From contig NZ_LT559262.1 of assembly GCF_900083545.1 (NCBI RefSeq), forward strand, positions 844,397-908,396: DNA of 64,000 bases. Reading direction: 5' to 3'. Position numbers and translations under genes: made by a program. This stretch comes from Alistipes provencensis. GTDB lineage: Bacteria > Bacteroidota > Bacteroidia > Bacteroidales > Rikenellaceae. The notes beneath the pieces were generated by a model that did no database searches, had not been told where the DNA came from, and saw only the letters and a program-made list of their open reading frames with translations. Positions 41,777 through 49,354 of this stretch are shown in pieces; position 1 is the first letter of the stretch; each line of letters begins with the position of its first letter.

Positions 41777-42975
41777 CAGACCCGATCCAGACAATCCCGG
41801 ATAATCGCAGCGCTTTCGCGGACCTCTTCGCCGGAGATCGTGAGCGGCGGCGAGATGCGGAACGCCGTGTCGCAGAACAGGAACCAGTCGCTCAGGATGC
41901 CCGCCTCCTTGAAAAGCTCCATGATGCGGTAGAGTTTCGCCGGCTCGCCCAGTTCGACGGCCAGCAGCAGTCCCGAGCGGCGAATTTCCCGCACGGCAGG
42001 ATGGCCGGCGAGCAGCGATTCGTACAACGCTCCCTTCGCCTCGACGGTTTCGACCACCCGGTTGTCCAGCAGGTAGTTCAGCGCCGCCAGACCGGCCGCA
42101 CAGCAGACCGGATGGCCGCCGAAGGTGGTGATATGCCCCAGCACGGGGTTTTCCTGCAAGGTGTCCATAATTTCGCGGCTCGAAACGAACGCCCCCAAAG
42201 GCATGCCGCCGCCGAAGGCTTTGGCCAGACAGACGATGTCGGGCGTGACGCCGTATTTGAGCATGGCGAACAGTTCGCCCGTGCGGCCCATGCCGGTCTG
42301 AATCTCGTCGAAGATCAGCAGCGCCCCCACCTCGTCGCAACGCCGGCGCAGGGCCTCCAGATACCCCGGATGCGGCGGCCGGACGCCCGCCTCGCCCTGC
42401 ACGGGCTCGGCAAGTACGCAGGCCGTGCGGCGCGTGATGCGGTTCAGGGCGTCGAAATCGTTGAACTCGATGGCCTGCACATCGGGCAGCAGGGGCCGGA
42501 ACGCTCCTTTCCACTCCTCGCCCTCGGGGGCGCCCATCACGCTCATCGCCCCGTGCGTCGAACCGTGGTAGGCGCGGCGCATGGAGATCATTTCGGTGCG
42601 TCCGGTATAGCGTTTGGCCAGTTTGAGAGCCCCCTCGACCGCCTCGGCGCCCGAGTTGACGAAATAGACGCTTTCGAGCGGCGCAGGCAGCAGCGACGCA
42701 ATCTTCGCGGCGTACTCCACCTGCGGGGTCTCGACCAGTTCGCCGTAGACCATCACATGCATGTAACGTGCGGCCTGCTCCTGCACGGCACGCACCACGG
42801 CGGGATTCGCGTGACCGACATTGCTCACCGACACACCCGCCACCAGATCGAAATAACGTTTCCCTTCGGGGGTATAGAAAAACGAACCCTCGGCGCGCGC
42901 GACCTCCACCAGCATCGGCGACGGCGAGGTCTGAGCGACATGCGCGAGGAATTGTTTGCGTAAAATACTATTCAT
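41776..42975 (-). CDS. Class III PLP-dependent aminotransferase (acetylornithine/ornithine aminotransferase-like)
   Basis: A 399-residue enzyme from ATG 42975 (MNSILRKQF), overlapping the trmH-like gene by eight bases. Class III features: VGHANPAVVRAV, the PLP phosphate-binding FVNSGAEAVEGALKLAKRYTGR, the aromatic-stacking AYHGSTHGA, DEIQTGMGRTG with the cofactor Asp, and the Schiff-base Lys in CLAKAFGGGMPLGA. It transfers an amino group from acetylornithine, ornithine or a similar omega-amine to 2-oxoglutarate. The context (ribosome assembly and tRNA methylation) does not narrow the substrate, so argD is not assigned. Confidence 0.85.
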   Translation of the reverse strand: MNSILRKQFLAHVAQTSPSPMLVEVARAEGSFFYTPEGKRYFDLVAGVSVSNVGHANPAVVRAVQEQAARYMHVMVYGELVETPQVEYAAKIASLLPAPLESVYFVNSGAEAVEGALKLAKRYTGRTEMISMRRAYHGSTHGAMSVMGAPEGEEWKGAFRPLLPDVQAIEFNDFDALNRITRRTACVLAEPVQGEAGVRPPHPGYLEALRRRCDEVGALLIFDEIQTGMGRTGELFAMLKYGVTPDIVCLAKAFGGGMPLGAFVSSREIMDTLQENPVLGHITTFGGHPVCCAAGLAALNYLLDNRVVETVEAKGALYESLLAGHPAVREIRRSGLLLAVELGEPAKLYRIMELFKEAGILSDWFLFCDTAFRISPPLTISGEEVRESAAIIRDCLDRV

Positions 42976-43678
42976 TTTCACTGAATTTTCTTGCAAGGAT
43001 CGCCTCTGCATCCTTCACGCTGGCGCGCATCCAGCCGTCGAGCACCTCGGCCTGCGCATCGGGCGGCAACTGCCAGCCGTCGACCGTGAGGCGGATGCGT
43101 TCGGAGAGCATATAGATCAGGATAGCCGCCGAGGCCGAGACGTTCAGGCTCTCGACCATGCCGCACATCGGGATGCGCAGGAATTCATCGGCCGAGGCGA
43201 TCACCTCGTCGGAAATCCCGGCGTGCTCCGTGCCGAAAACCAGCGCGAAAGGTCCCCGCCCGACGTCGAAAGTCTCGGGCATCACATCCTCGCGGTGGGG
43301 CGTGGTGGCGACGATGCGGTAACCCGCCCCGCGAAGCGCGGCGATGGCCTCCGTCGTCGAGGGGTGCTGCCGGACGTCGATCCACCGCTCGGCGCCGCGT
43401 GCGATGTCGGGATTGGGTTCGAAAGAACACAACGTCTCGACGGTGTGCATCTCCTGCACGCCGAACGCCTCGCAATGGCGGATCAGCGCCGCGGCGTTCT
43501 GCCCGTGGTACATGTTCTCGGCCAGCACGGTCATATAACGGGTCCGCATGCCGACGGTCTTGCGCAGCACCTCGTAGCGTTCGGGCATCATGAACTCCCG
43601 GAGGCAGGCGATGCGTTCCCCGCAGGGTCCGGATTCGGGGCCGAACTCCGGCAAAACGCTATTTGCGGTATTTTTCAT
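42968..43678 (-). CDS. SpoU/TrmH-family RNA 2'-O-methyltransferase, probable tRNA Gm18 enzyme
   Basis: A 236-residue SPOUT methyltransferase with the knotted SAM site: motif 1 NAAALIRHCEAFGVQEMHTVE, motif 2 FALVFGTEHAGIS, motif 3 IPMCGMVESLNVSASAAILIYML. The N-terminal RYEVLRKTVGMRTRYMTVLAENMYHGQN and the C-terminal helix resemble TrmH more than the rRNA enzymes RlmB or TsnR. ATG 43678 overlaps rsgA by 20 bases; internal starts at the MMPERYE segment are alternatives. Confidence 0.88.
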   Translation of the reverse strand: MKNTANSVLPEFGPESGPCGERIACLREFMMPERYEVLRKTVGMRTRYMTVLAENMYHGQNAAALIRHCEAFGVQEMHTVETLCSFEPNPDIARGAERWIDVRQHPSTTEAIAALRGAGYRIVATTPHREDVMPETFDVGRGPFALVFGTEHAGISDEVIASADEFLRIPMCGMVESLNVSASAAILIYMLSERIRLTVDGWQLPPDAQAEVLDGWMRASVKDAEAILARKFSENE

Positions 43679-44576
43679 CGTCGTCGAGGATTTTCAGGTA
43701 ACTTTCGTAGCGCGACCACGCGATCTCCCCCGCCTTGACCGCTTCGACCACCGCGCAGCCCGGTTCGTGGGTGTGCGTGCAGTTGTAGAAACGGCAGCCC
43801 GGGGCCACGCGCATCATCTCCGGAAAATAGTGCCAGAGTTCGGCATCGTCGATATCCAGCAATCCGAATCCCTTGATACCCGGAGTGTCGATCACCGCCC
43901 CGCCTTCGGCCAAGGGGTACATCGTCGAGAAGGTCGTGGTATGACGCCCTTTGTGGTGGCTGTCGGAAATCTCGCCCGTGCGGATATCCAGCGAGGGGTC
44001 GATGGCCTGAATCAGCGTCGACTTGCCGACGCCCGAATTGCCCGACACGAGCGTCGTGCGCCCCGCCAGCAGTTCCCGGACCTTCTCCACACCGCGCCCC
44101 TCCTTCGCAGAGACCTCCAGCACCCGGTAACCGGCCCCTTCGTACACCGCGCGGAACTCCGCGACGGCCTCCGCGTCCTGCAGGTCGATCTTCGAAAGCA
44201 GGATCGTAGCCGGGACCTTGTAGGCCTCGCAGGTCACCAGAAAGCGGTCCGCGAACTCCTTGGGCGTTTCGGGCGAGCGCAGCGTGACCATCAGCAACGC
44301 CTGATCGACGTTGGCAGCGATGATGTGCGACTCCTTGGAGAGGTTCGAAGCCCGGCGGATCACATAGTTGCGGCGCGGCGCAATGTCCACGATCACGCAG
44401 TCGCCGCCCTCGGCCTCGCACACCACTTCGTCGCCCACGACCACGGGATTGGTCGACCGCACGCCCTTGAGGCGCAGTTTGCCCCGGATGCGGCAGCGCA
44501 GCGTCGCGCCGTCGTGCAGGACGTCGTACCAACTGCCGGTGGCCCGGACCACGGTGCCCGTAAATCTATTCTCCAT
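43659..44576 (-). CDS. rsgA: Small-subunit ribosome assembly GTPase RsgA
   Basis: A 305-residue protein with an OB-fold N-terminus (GTVVRATGSWYDVLHDG), a circularly permuted GTPase domain in the order G4 (LLSKIDL), G1 (SGNSGVGKSTLI), G3 (DTPGIKGFGL), and a C-terminal zinc finger (CRFYNCTHTHEPGCAV). It checks late 30S maturation near helix 44. The gene overlaps cvpA by 11 bases and trmH-like by 20, so four genes are tightly packed in one unit. Confidence 0.96.
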   Translation of the reverse strand: MENRFTGTVVRATGSWYDVLHDGATLRCRIRGKLRLKGVRSTNPVVVGDEVVCEAEGGDCVIVDIAPRRNYVIRRASNLSKESHIIAANVDQALLMVTLRSPETPKEFADRFLVTCEAYKVPATILLSKIDLQDAEAVAEFRAVYEGAGYRVLEVSAKEGRGVEKVRELLAGRTTLVSGNSGVGKSTLIQAIDPSLDIRTGEISDSHHKGRHTTTFSTMYPLAEGGAVIDTPGIKGFGLLDIDDAELWHYFPEMMRVAPGCRFYNCTHTHEPGCAVVEAVKAGEIAWSRYESYLKILDDDEKYRK

Positions 44577-45090
44577 CGGACGGGGTATTTTCGCTCTGCC
44601 GCGGCACTTGGTCGCCGACCCACTCCAAGAAAGGGAACACGGCTTCCGAGAGGCGCATGACCGGTTTATAACTTTTCGATTTCTCGATCGTCTCCGGCCC
44701 CACGAGGGTATAGTCCTCGTTCAGGTTGTCGAACGCCGAAAAGAGGACGCTCAGCACGAGCAGGTATTTCAGCACCGAGACCGCAATGCCCAGCAACGTA
44801 TCGGCGATGCCGAACCCCGCGAAGTGGAACAGCTTGCGCACGAGCCGTCCGGCGATGGCGACGATGAGGATGACCGCGACGAGCACCGTGACGAATCCGC
44901 CCGCGGCGGCGATGTCGGGGTCGAGCCGCAGCCACTCGCCGACCTGCGTGCCGAACTGCGCCGCGAGCCAGATGCCCGCAACGATGCCCGCCAGAGAGCA
45001 TACCTGCAAAATGAAGCCCTGACGCCACCCGTTCCAGACGGCCAGCACCAGCACCAGACAGACGATCAGATCAACAGCGTTCAAAAACAA
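44566..45090 (-). CDS. CvpA-family membrane protein
   Basis: A 174-residue protein with four predicted hydrophobic segments (about 5-25, 30-50, 60-83, 100-122). The start AVDLIVCLVLVLAVWNGWRQGFILQ and GIADTLLGIAVSVLKYLLVLSVL match the CvpA (colicin V production) family, whose molecular role in the inner membrane is not settled. The only start before the first helix is TTG at 45090 (a TTG two codons later is another option); a stop lies two codons upstream. It heads the rsgA-trmH-aminotransferase unit. Confidence 0.8.
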   Translation of the reverse strand: MFLNAVDLIVCLVLVLAVWNGWRQGFILQVCSLAGIVAGIWLAAQFGTQVGEWLRLDPDIAAAGGFVTVLVAVILIVAIAGRLVRKLFHFAGFGIADTLLGIAVSVLKYLLVLSVLFSAFDNLNEDYTLVGPETIEKSKSYKPVMRLSEAVFPFLEWVGDQVPRQSENTPSDGE

Positions 45091-45107
45091 CGTTCAATTT
45101 GTGTCTG

Positions 45108-45139
45108 TAAAGATACACATTTTACCGAAACAGCCCAAA
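45108..45139 (-). promoter_or_regulatory. Promoter of the cvpA-rsgA operon
   Basis: On the minus strand TTTG (45139-45136), 20 bases, TATCTTTA (45115-45108). The -33 box and spacing are exact, and the leader is about 12 bases. Confidence 0.7.
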
Positions 45140-45193
45140 AAAAGCACATAAAGGACGATTTGGAGACAAGTATATAAATATAGGTGTCGATCC

Positions 45194-45412
45194 TCAGCGT
45201 ATCACGTCGCGCAGGTTAACATTCAGCGCATTACAGATGATGCACATGGTTCTTATGGTCAGATTGGTCCGTCCCGCCTCGATACGGCTCAAGTTGGATC
45301 GTTCCATGTCGCACCGGTATGCCAACTCCTGTACGGTCAGCATACGCTCCTTCCTCAACTCCTTGATCCTCGTAGAGATATATCGGATCTCCTCCTGATA
45401 ATCCATTCCCAT
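45194..45412 (-). CDS. XRE-family helix-turn-helix regulator
   Basis: A 72-residue protein consisting almost entirely of a Cro/C1-type HTH: RIKELRKERMLTVQELAYRCDMERSNLSRIEAGRTNLTIRTMCIICNALNVNLRDVI. There is no extra sensor domain. ATG 45412 is preferred (ATG 45406 also possible); the upstream in-frame TTG at 45445 falls in the promoter region. It is transcribed away from the large lipoprotein gene, and a 16-base palindrome lies in the shared spacer, so it may control that gene. Confidence 0.85.
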   Translation of the reverse strand: MGMDYQEEIRYISTRIKELRKERMLTVQELAYRCDMERSNLSRIEAGRTNLTIRTMCIICNALNVNLRDVIR

Positions 45413-45433
45413 TTTAAAAATTTGGACAAAAAT

Positions 45434-45464
45434 TTTGCTGTGCAAATTTTTATATATATATTTG
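45434..45464 (+). promoter_or_regulatory. Strong promoter of the large lipoprotein gene
   Basis: TTTG (45434-45437), 19 bases, TATATTTG (45457-45464): full consensus in very AT-rich DNA. GCAAAT at 45442 and ATTTGC at 45460 also form an inverted repeat across the spacer. The leader is about 95 bases. Confidence 0.8.
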
Positions 45465-45472
45465 CACCATGC

Positions 45473-45488
45473 GTATCATATATGATAC
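45473..45488. promoter_or_regulatory. 16-base perfect palindrome, candidate operator
   Basis: GTATCATATATGATAC starts eight bases after the -7 box, near the transcription start. Size and symmetry fit a Cro/C1-type dimer site. Confidence 0.6.
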
Positions 45489-45564
45489 CATAAGTCAGCG
45501 TCGCAAATGAGTAACAAATTGAAAATTACATGCAAAACACATCTTCATTTCAATCTTTCGTACT

Positions 45565-48500
45565 ATGAAAAACAACTTATTCAGAAAATTTCTGGCAGTG
45601 TTCCTGACCGGAACATTGCTCGGTGCCGTCGGCTGTAAGGACTACGACGACGACATCAACGACCTGAAGGGTCAGATCGACGACCTGAAGGGCAAAATCG
45701 AGCTGAAGGCCGACGCTTCCGCCCTTCAGACGATCACCGACAAATTGCAAAATGTCGACTTCTCGACATTCGTCACCAACGCCCAGCTGGATACCAAGCT
45801 AGCCGGTTACGTCGAGAGCAGCAAACTGGTTGACGAAGTAAAAAAACTCGGTTACAAGACCGAAAAGGAGATCCTGGACCTGATCGCTAACAACACGCTC
45901 GATCAGGCAGCCATCGACAAACTGATCGAGGCTCAGTTCACTTTCGCCAATATTTGGACGAAGGAGGTTCAGGCGGAAGTTCAGAAGCTGATCGAAACCG
46001 AGATCGGTAAGATCGAGGGTGTAACTGCCGCCGATCTCGCCACCATTAAGGCGGAGATCATCAAAGCGATCAATGACGACAAAGAGGTTGACGGTATCCG
46101 CGAGGCTATCTCGAATATGGTCGGCTCGGGCTTCTCCCAGTACATGGCCGAATATATCAAAGGCAATCAGGATGTCTGGGCCGGTCAGGTAGGCAATGCC
46201 GCTATCGCTGCCATCGATGCTGCCGGTTCCGAACTGAAAGAGAAGATCCTCGACATGATTTCCGAAGACGGCACATTCCTGGAGCAGGATGACCTCACAC
46301 AGACATTCGCCGAGTACGACAAAAAGATCACGGCTATCTGGAGCGCTATCGACGACCTCGCCGGCCGCATCCAGTCGATCGTATTCGTCCCGACGGAGGT
46401 CGGAGCCGATTATGACGTAAACTTCGGCGGTTCGTACATTGCTGGCGCTAAGGCAGCCGACAACATTCCGCTGGCTTCTTCCCCCAAGGTGAAAATCGCT
46501 TTCCGTGTAGCTCCTGCTGCTCTTGCCGGAACGCTCGCCGAGCAGATCAACGAGGGAGAGGTAGAGGTTTCGTTCATTCCCGAAGAGGTTAAGACCCGCG
46601 CTGCCGAAGCCGAAGCTCCCGTAACCTACGAGGGCGACGTAGTTGCCGAGGACGGCAAACTGATCTTCACGGCTGTTGCCGACGAGGCTCTCTACGAGGA
46701 ACTCAAAGAGGAGGGCAAAACCTATGCTGTCGCCCTCTGTCTCAAGCAGGAAACCAAGCCGAACGAAGACGGCAACGGATACAAATATGTAGGCTTCGAG
46801 ATCGTTTCGCCCTATATCTCGACCACGGGTGCATCTGCGGATGTCAAAGCCAATTTCGTACTGGCCAAGGCCGGCGAAGAGGACAAACTCGTCGAGTACA
46901 CGGATGCCGCCGTTTATCCGCTGGTATGGAACTCGACCGAGACGATAGTACTGTTGAGTGACTATCAGCTCGCTTACAAGGACGGAGAAGAGATCCTTTC
47001 GCTGGAAGACGCTGCCGCCAAGTATCTCTGGGATGCAGGTGTTGCCGAAAAGCTGGCATTTGCATACACCCACAAAACTGTAGCCTACTCTGGCAACGCC
47101 GGTGATTTCAGCAACCAGACCCAGCTCACGATCGATCCGAAAGACCCGACGAAGTCCGGAGACAGAAACAAGCAGATTACCGTCAAGAACAACGCTGCAA
47201 AACAGAGCGTTGATAATGTAGGCGACGTATTCACTGTCACCGACGATCTCACGATTACTTTCGATAAGAAGAGCATTGCATGGCTCTCCGGTATCAAATC
47301 GCAGGTTGAGATTACGGGCGACAAGGCTGCCGAGCTGACGGAGATCGACGGCGTGGTCAACTGGAAATATGCAACCTATGCAGCTGATAACACCTACTCG
47401 TTCACGGTTACCGTTCCGGCCGACAAAGCAATGGATTGGGAAATGTTCAACGAGTTGCCCGCATCGATCGATGCAGAGGTAGCAGCACTTCCCAAGGATA
47501 GCAAACTGGTTCTGGACGGTCAGGATGTACCTGCCGTAACGATCGCTCCGGTCAAGATGCTGAATGCCGAATCGGCACAGCAGCTCACGGTAACCGTAGC
47601 CAAGTGGCTGAACGGCAATGGCGAAGTAACCTTCACCGCCGCACCCAAGGTAGGCTCCACCGAAACGTTTGTCAACATCTCCGGTAAGGTAACCTTCAAC
47701 GGACTGCCTGCATTCTCCTACGAGATAAAGAACGAGGGCGCCAAGGTAGGTGACAACTATGAGATCTCGTTCGAGAAAGTCAACGAAACGTTCTTCGACA
47801 AGCAGTATTTCGCAGACAAGGCAGCCGTAGCTACCTTCCTGAAGAACTTGACGCTGAACTATAGCGGTGTAAATGTAGCCGGAAACGACAAGGTAACCCC
47901 GATCGTTCTGCCCGCTGAGATTACGCTCGTAGACGGCGCAACGCTCAAACTGGCATTCGACGACGCGAATATCAACTGGGAGAAGCAGCCTTCGTACACC
48001 TACACCGTACCGACCGGAACGGGCAAGGGCAGCATCGTCAGCGACGACAAGGCATTCGAAATCAAGCTGACCGGTTCCTACACCCTGACCAACGAAATCT
48101 TCTCGCTCAAGGCCAACGATTTGTACCTCAAGCCCGGAGCCGCAGGCAAGAATCCGTTCATCGAACTGAATGCCGGTGTCAAAGACAACGCTGTTGTCCT
48201 GAACGCTATCGACCTCAAGCGTGCATACGATATGACCGAAGAGGCTAAGGCTGCAGGCGCAACGGTCAAATACACGCTGGTAAAGGACAATGACGATTAC
48301 AAGACCTACGAAAGCGTTTATGGCAAAGGCGACGCCTCGAAATGGCCGTCGATCTCGGGCAGCAGCATGAGCTGGCAGAACTTCATCCTGTCGTCGTGCA
48401 CGGTCAAAGCCGAACTGTTCGACAAGAACGACAAACTTTGCGCTACGGAAGAGTTCGACGTTACGCTGGTAGACCCGATCGACTTCGATTCGTGGAACTT

Positions 48501-49014
48501 CTTCCAGGGCGGCGAAGTCATCCTCCCGGCTGCAGGTGAGACCGCCGCTACGTTCAACATCGTGAACAAAGTGCTCGCCATGTCGACTGACGGCCGAGAG
48601 CCCGGCGAGTACAAGGAGAACAACAAGCCCGTCACGGTTGTCGCTGTTGCACGAGATGTCCTCGGCAATGAAATCTATACAAAGAACGAAGACGACTATA
48701 CACTGTCGACGCTCGCTACGGCAACCAACGGCTACGGGTTCTTCTACAAAAATGATGAAAACACAGACCTGTATGTTGAATACGGCGAACTGAAATGGGC
48801 TACTTCCCCCATCGTAGGCGTAACGTTCGACAACAAGACTGGTGTCATCACGGCAGTAGCCAGCAACGAATCGGTAGCTGCCACGACGGCAACGATCGAC
48901 GTAACCTACCGGTATCGTTTCGCTTACGAGCCCACCACGGACGATAAGGGCAAGGTAACGGGCTACGAAATGAAGCCGTTCACGAAGTCGATTAAGATCA
49001 GCTTCAAGAAATAA
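45565..49014 (+). CDS. Large surface lipoprotein with N-terminal coiled coil
   Basis: An 1149-residue lipoprotein (lipobox AVGC, Cys24) starting CKDYDDDINDLKGQIDDLKGKI after cleavage. This acidic motif followed by a heptad coiled coil (to about residue 70) is common in Bacteroidetes surface lipoproteins, including those with the DUF4988/PL29-type N-terminal domain. Residues about 70-270 remain helical; from about 275 to the end the chain is beta-rich with several Ig-like repeats and no catalytic motif that I recognise. Composition is acidic, with only four cysteines including the lipobox one. The optimised codons, consensus promoter and monocistronic layout suggest an abundant cell-surface protein, possibly a structural or S-layer-like or adhesin component. 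This role is inference. Confidence 0.75.
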   Translation: MKNNLFRKFLAVFLTGTLLGAVGCKDYDDDINDLKGQIDDLKGKIELKADASALQTITDKLQNVDFSTFVTNAQLDTKLAGYVESSKLVDEVKKLGYKTEKEILDLIANNTLDQAAIDKLIEAQFTFANIWTKEVQAEVQKLIETEIGKIEGVTAADLATIKAEIIKAINDDKEVDGIREAISNMVGSGFSQYMAEYIKGNQDVWAGQVGNAAIAAIDAAGSELKEKILDMISEDGTFLEQDDLTQTFAEYDKKITAIWSAIDDLAGRIQSIVFVPTEVGADYDVNFGGSYIAGAKAADNIPLASSPKVKIAFRVAPAALAGTLAEQINEGEVEVSFIPEEVKTRAAEAEAPVTYEGDVVAEDGKLIFTAVADEALYEELKEEGKTYAVALCLKQETKPNEDGNGYKYVGFEIVSPYISTTGASADVKANFVLAKAGEEDKLVEYTDAAVYPLVWNSTETIVLLSDYQLAYKDGEEILSLEDAAAKYLWDAGVAEKLAFAYTHKTVAYSGNAGDFSNQTQLTIDPKDPTKSGDRNKQITVKNNAAKQSVDNVGDVFTVTDDLTITFDKKSIAWLSGIKSQVEITGDKAAELTEIDGVVNWKYATYAADNTYSFTVTVPADKAMDWEMFNELPASIDAEVAALPKDSKLVLDGQDVPAVTIAPVKMLNAESAQQLTVTVAKWLNGNGEVTFTAAPKVGSTETFVNISGKVTFNGLPAFSYEIKNEGAKVGDNYEISFEKVNETFFDKQYFADKAAVATFLKNLTLNYSGVNVAGNDKVTPIVLPAEITLVDGATLKLAFDDANINWEKQPSYTYTVPTGTGKGSIVSDDKAFEIKLTGSYTLTNEIFSLKANDLYLKPGAAGKNPFIELNAGVKDNAVVLNAIDLKRAYDMTEEAKAAGATVKYTLVKDNDDYKTYESVYGKGDASKWPSISGSSMSWQNFILSSCTVKAELFDKNDKLCATEEFDVTLVDPIDFDSWNFFQGGEVILPAAGETAATFNIVNKVLAMSTDGREPGEYKENNKPVTVVAVARDVLGNEIYTKNEDDYTLSTLATATNGYGFFYKNDENTDLYVEYGELKWATSPIVGVTFDNKTGVITAVASNESVAATTATIDVTYRYRFAYEPTTDDKGKVTGYEMKPFTKSIKISFKK

Positions 49015-49133
49015 CACCCGGAGTCAGCTTCCCGGGGCCAACGGTTCCGGGAAGCCCTCCCCTATCTTACGCAGGGGATGGCACCCAAGGAGTTGTTTTT
49101 TAGTTAACAAGTTTCACATACATCCTCTGCTTT

Positions 49134-49169
49134 TTGGCGGACCGAAGAGGCGCGGTCCGCCATTTTTTT
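49134..49169 (+). terminator. Terminator of the large lipoprotein gene
   Basis: TGGCGGACC and GGTCCGCCA form a stem around 49135-49162, followed by seven T (49163-49169). A second stem (GCTTCCCGG 49027-49035 with CCGGGAAGC 49047-49055) lies directly after the stop codon. Confidence 0.85.
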
Positions 49170-49212
49170 GCACCCCTCTCAAAAGGGTCTGCCGGGCACA
49201 AAATCCCATCGG

Positions 49213-49244
49213 TTTGGGTTTGTGCCCGGTTTGTATTATCTTTG
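49213..49244 (+). promoter_or_regulatory. Promoter of the GH2-like gene
   Basis: TTTG (49213-49216), 20 bases, TATCTTTG (49237-49244). Just downstream GCCGAAG (49244-49250) and CTTCGGC (49256-49262) form a small hairpin that would sit at the 5' end of the mRNA, followed by CTTAGACAGG. Confidence 0.75.
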
Positions 49245-49354
49245 CCGAAGATAAACTTCGGCTTAGACAGGCGGCGCCTCGGCATAGTCAAATAAATTTG
49301 CCTCTGCCCTCGGCTTGCACTGTCTTTGCACAAGAACATTAAAAACAGCCTGCC

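Noticed and set aside
45799..49017. Minus-strand open frame of about 1070 codons opposite the large lipoprotein gene.
   Set aside because: Composition is that of an antisense translation and there is no promoter. The plus-strand frame has a lipobox, promoter and terminator.
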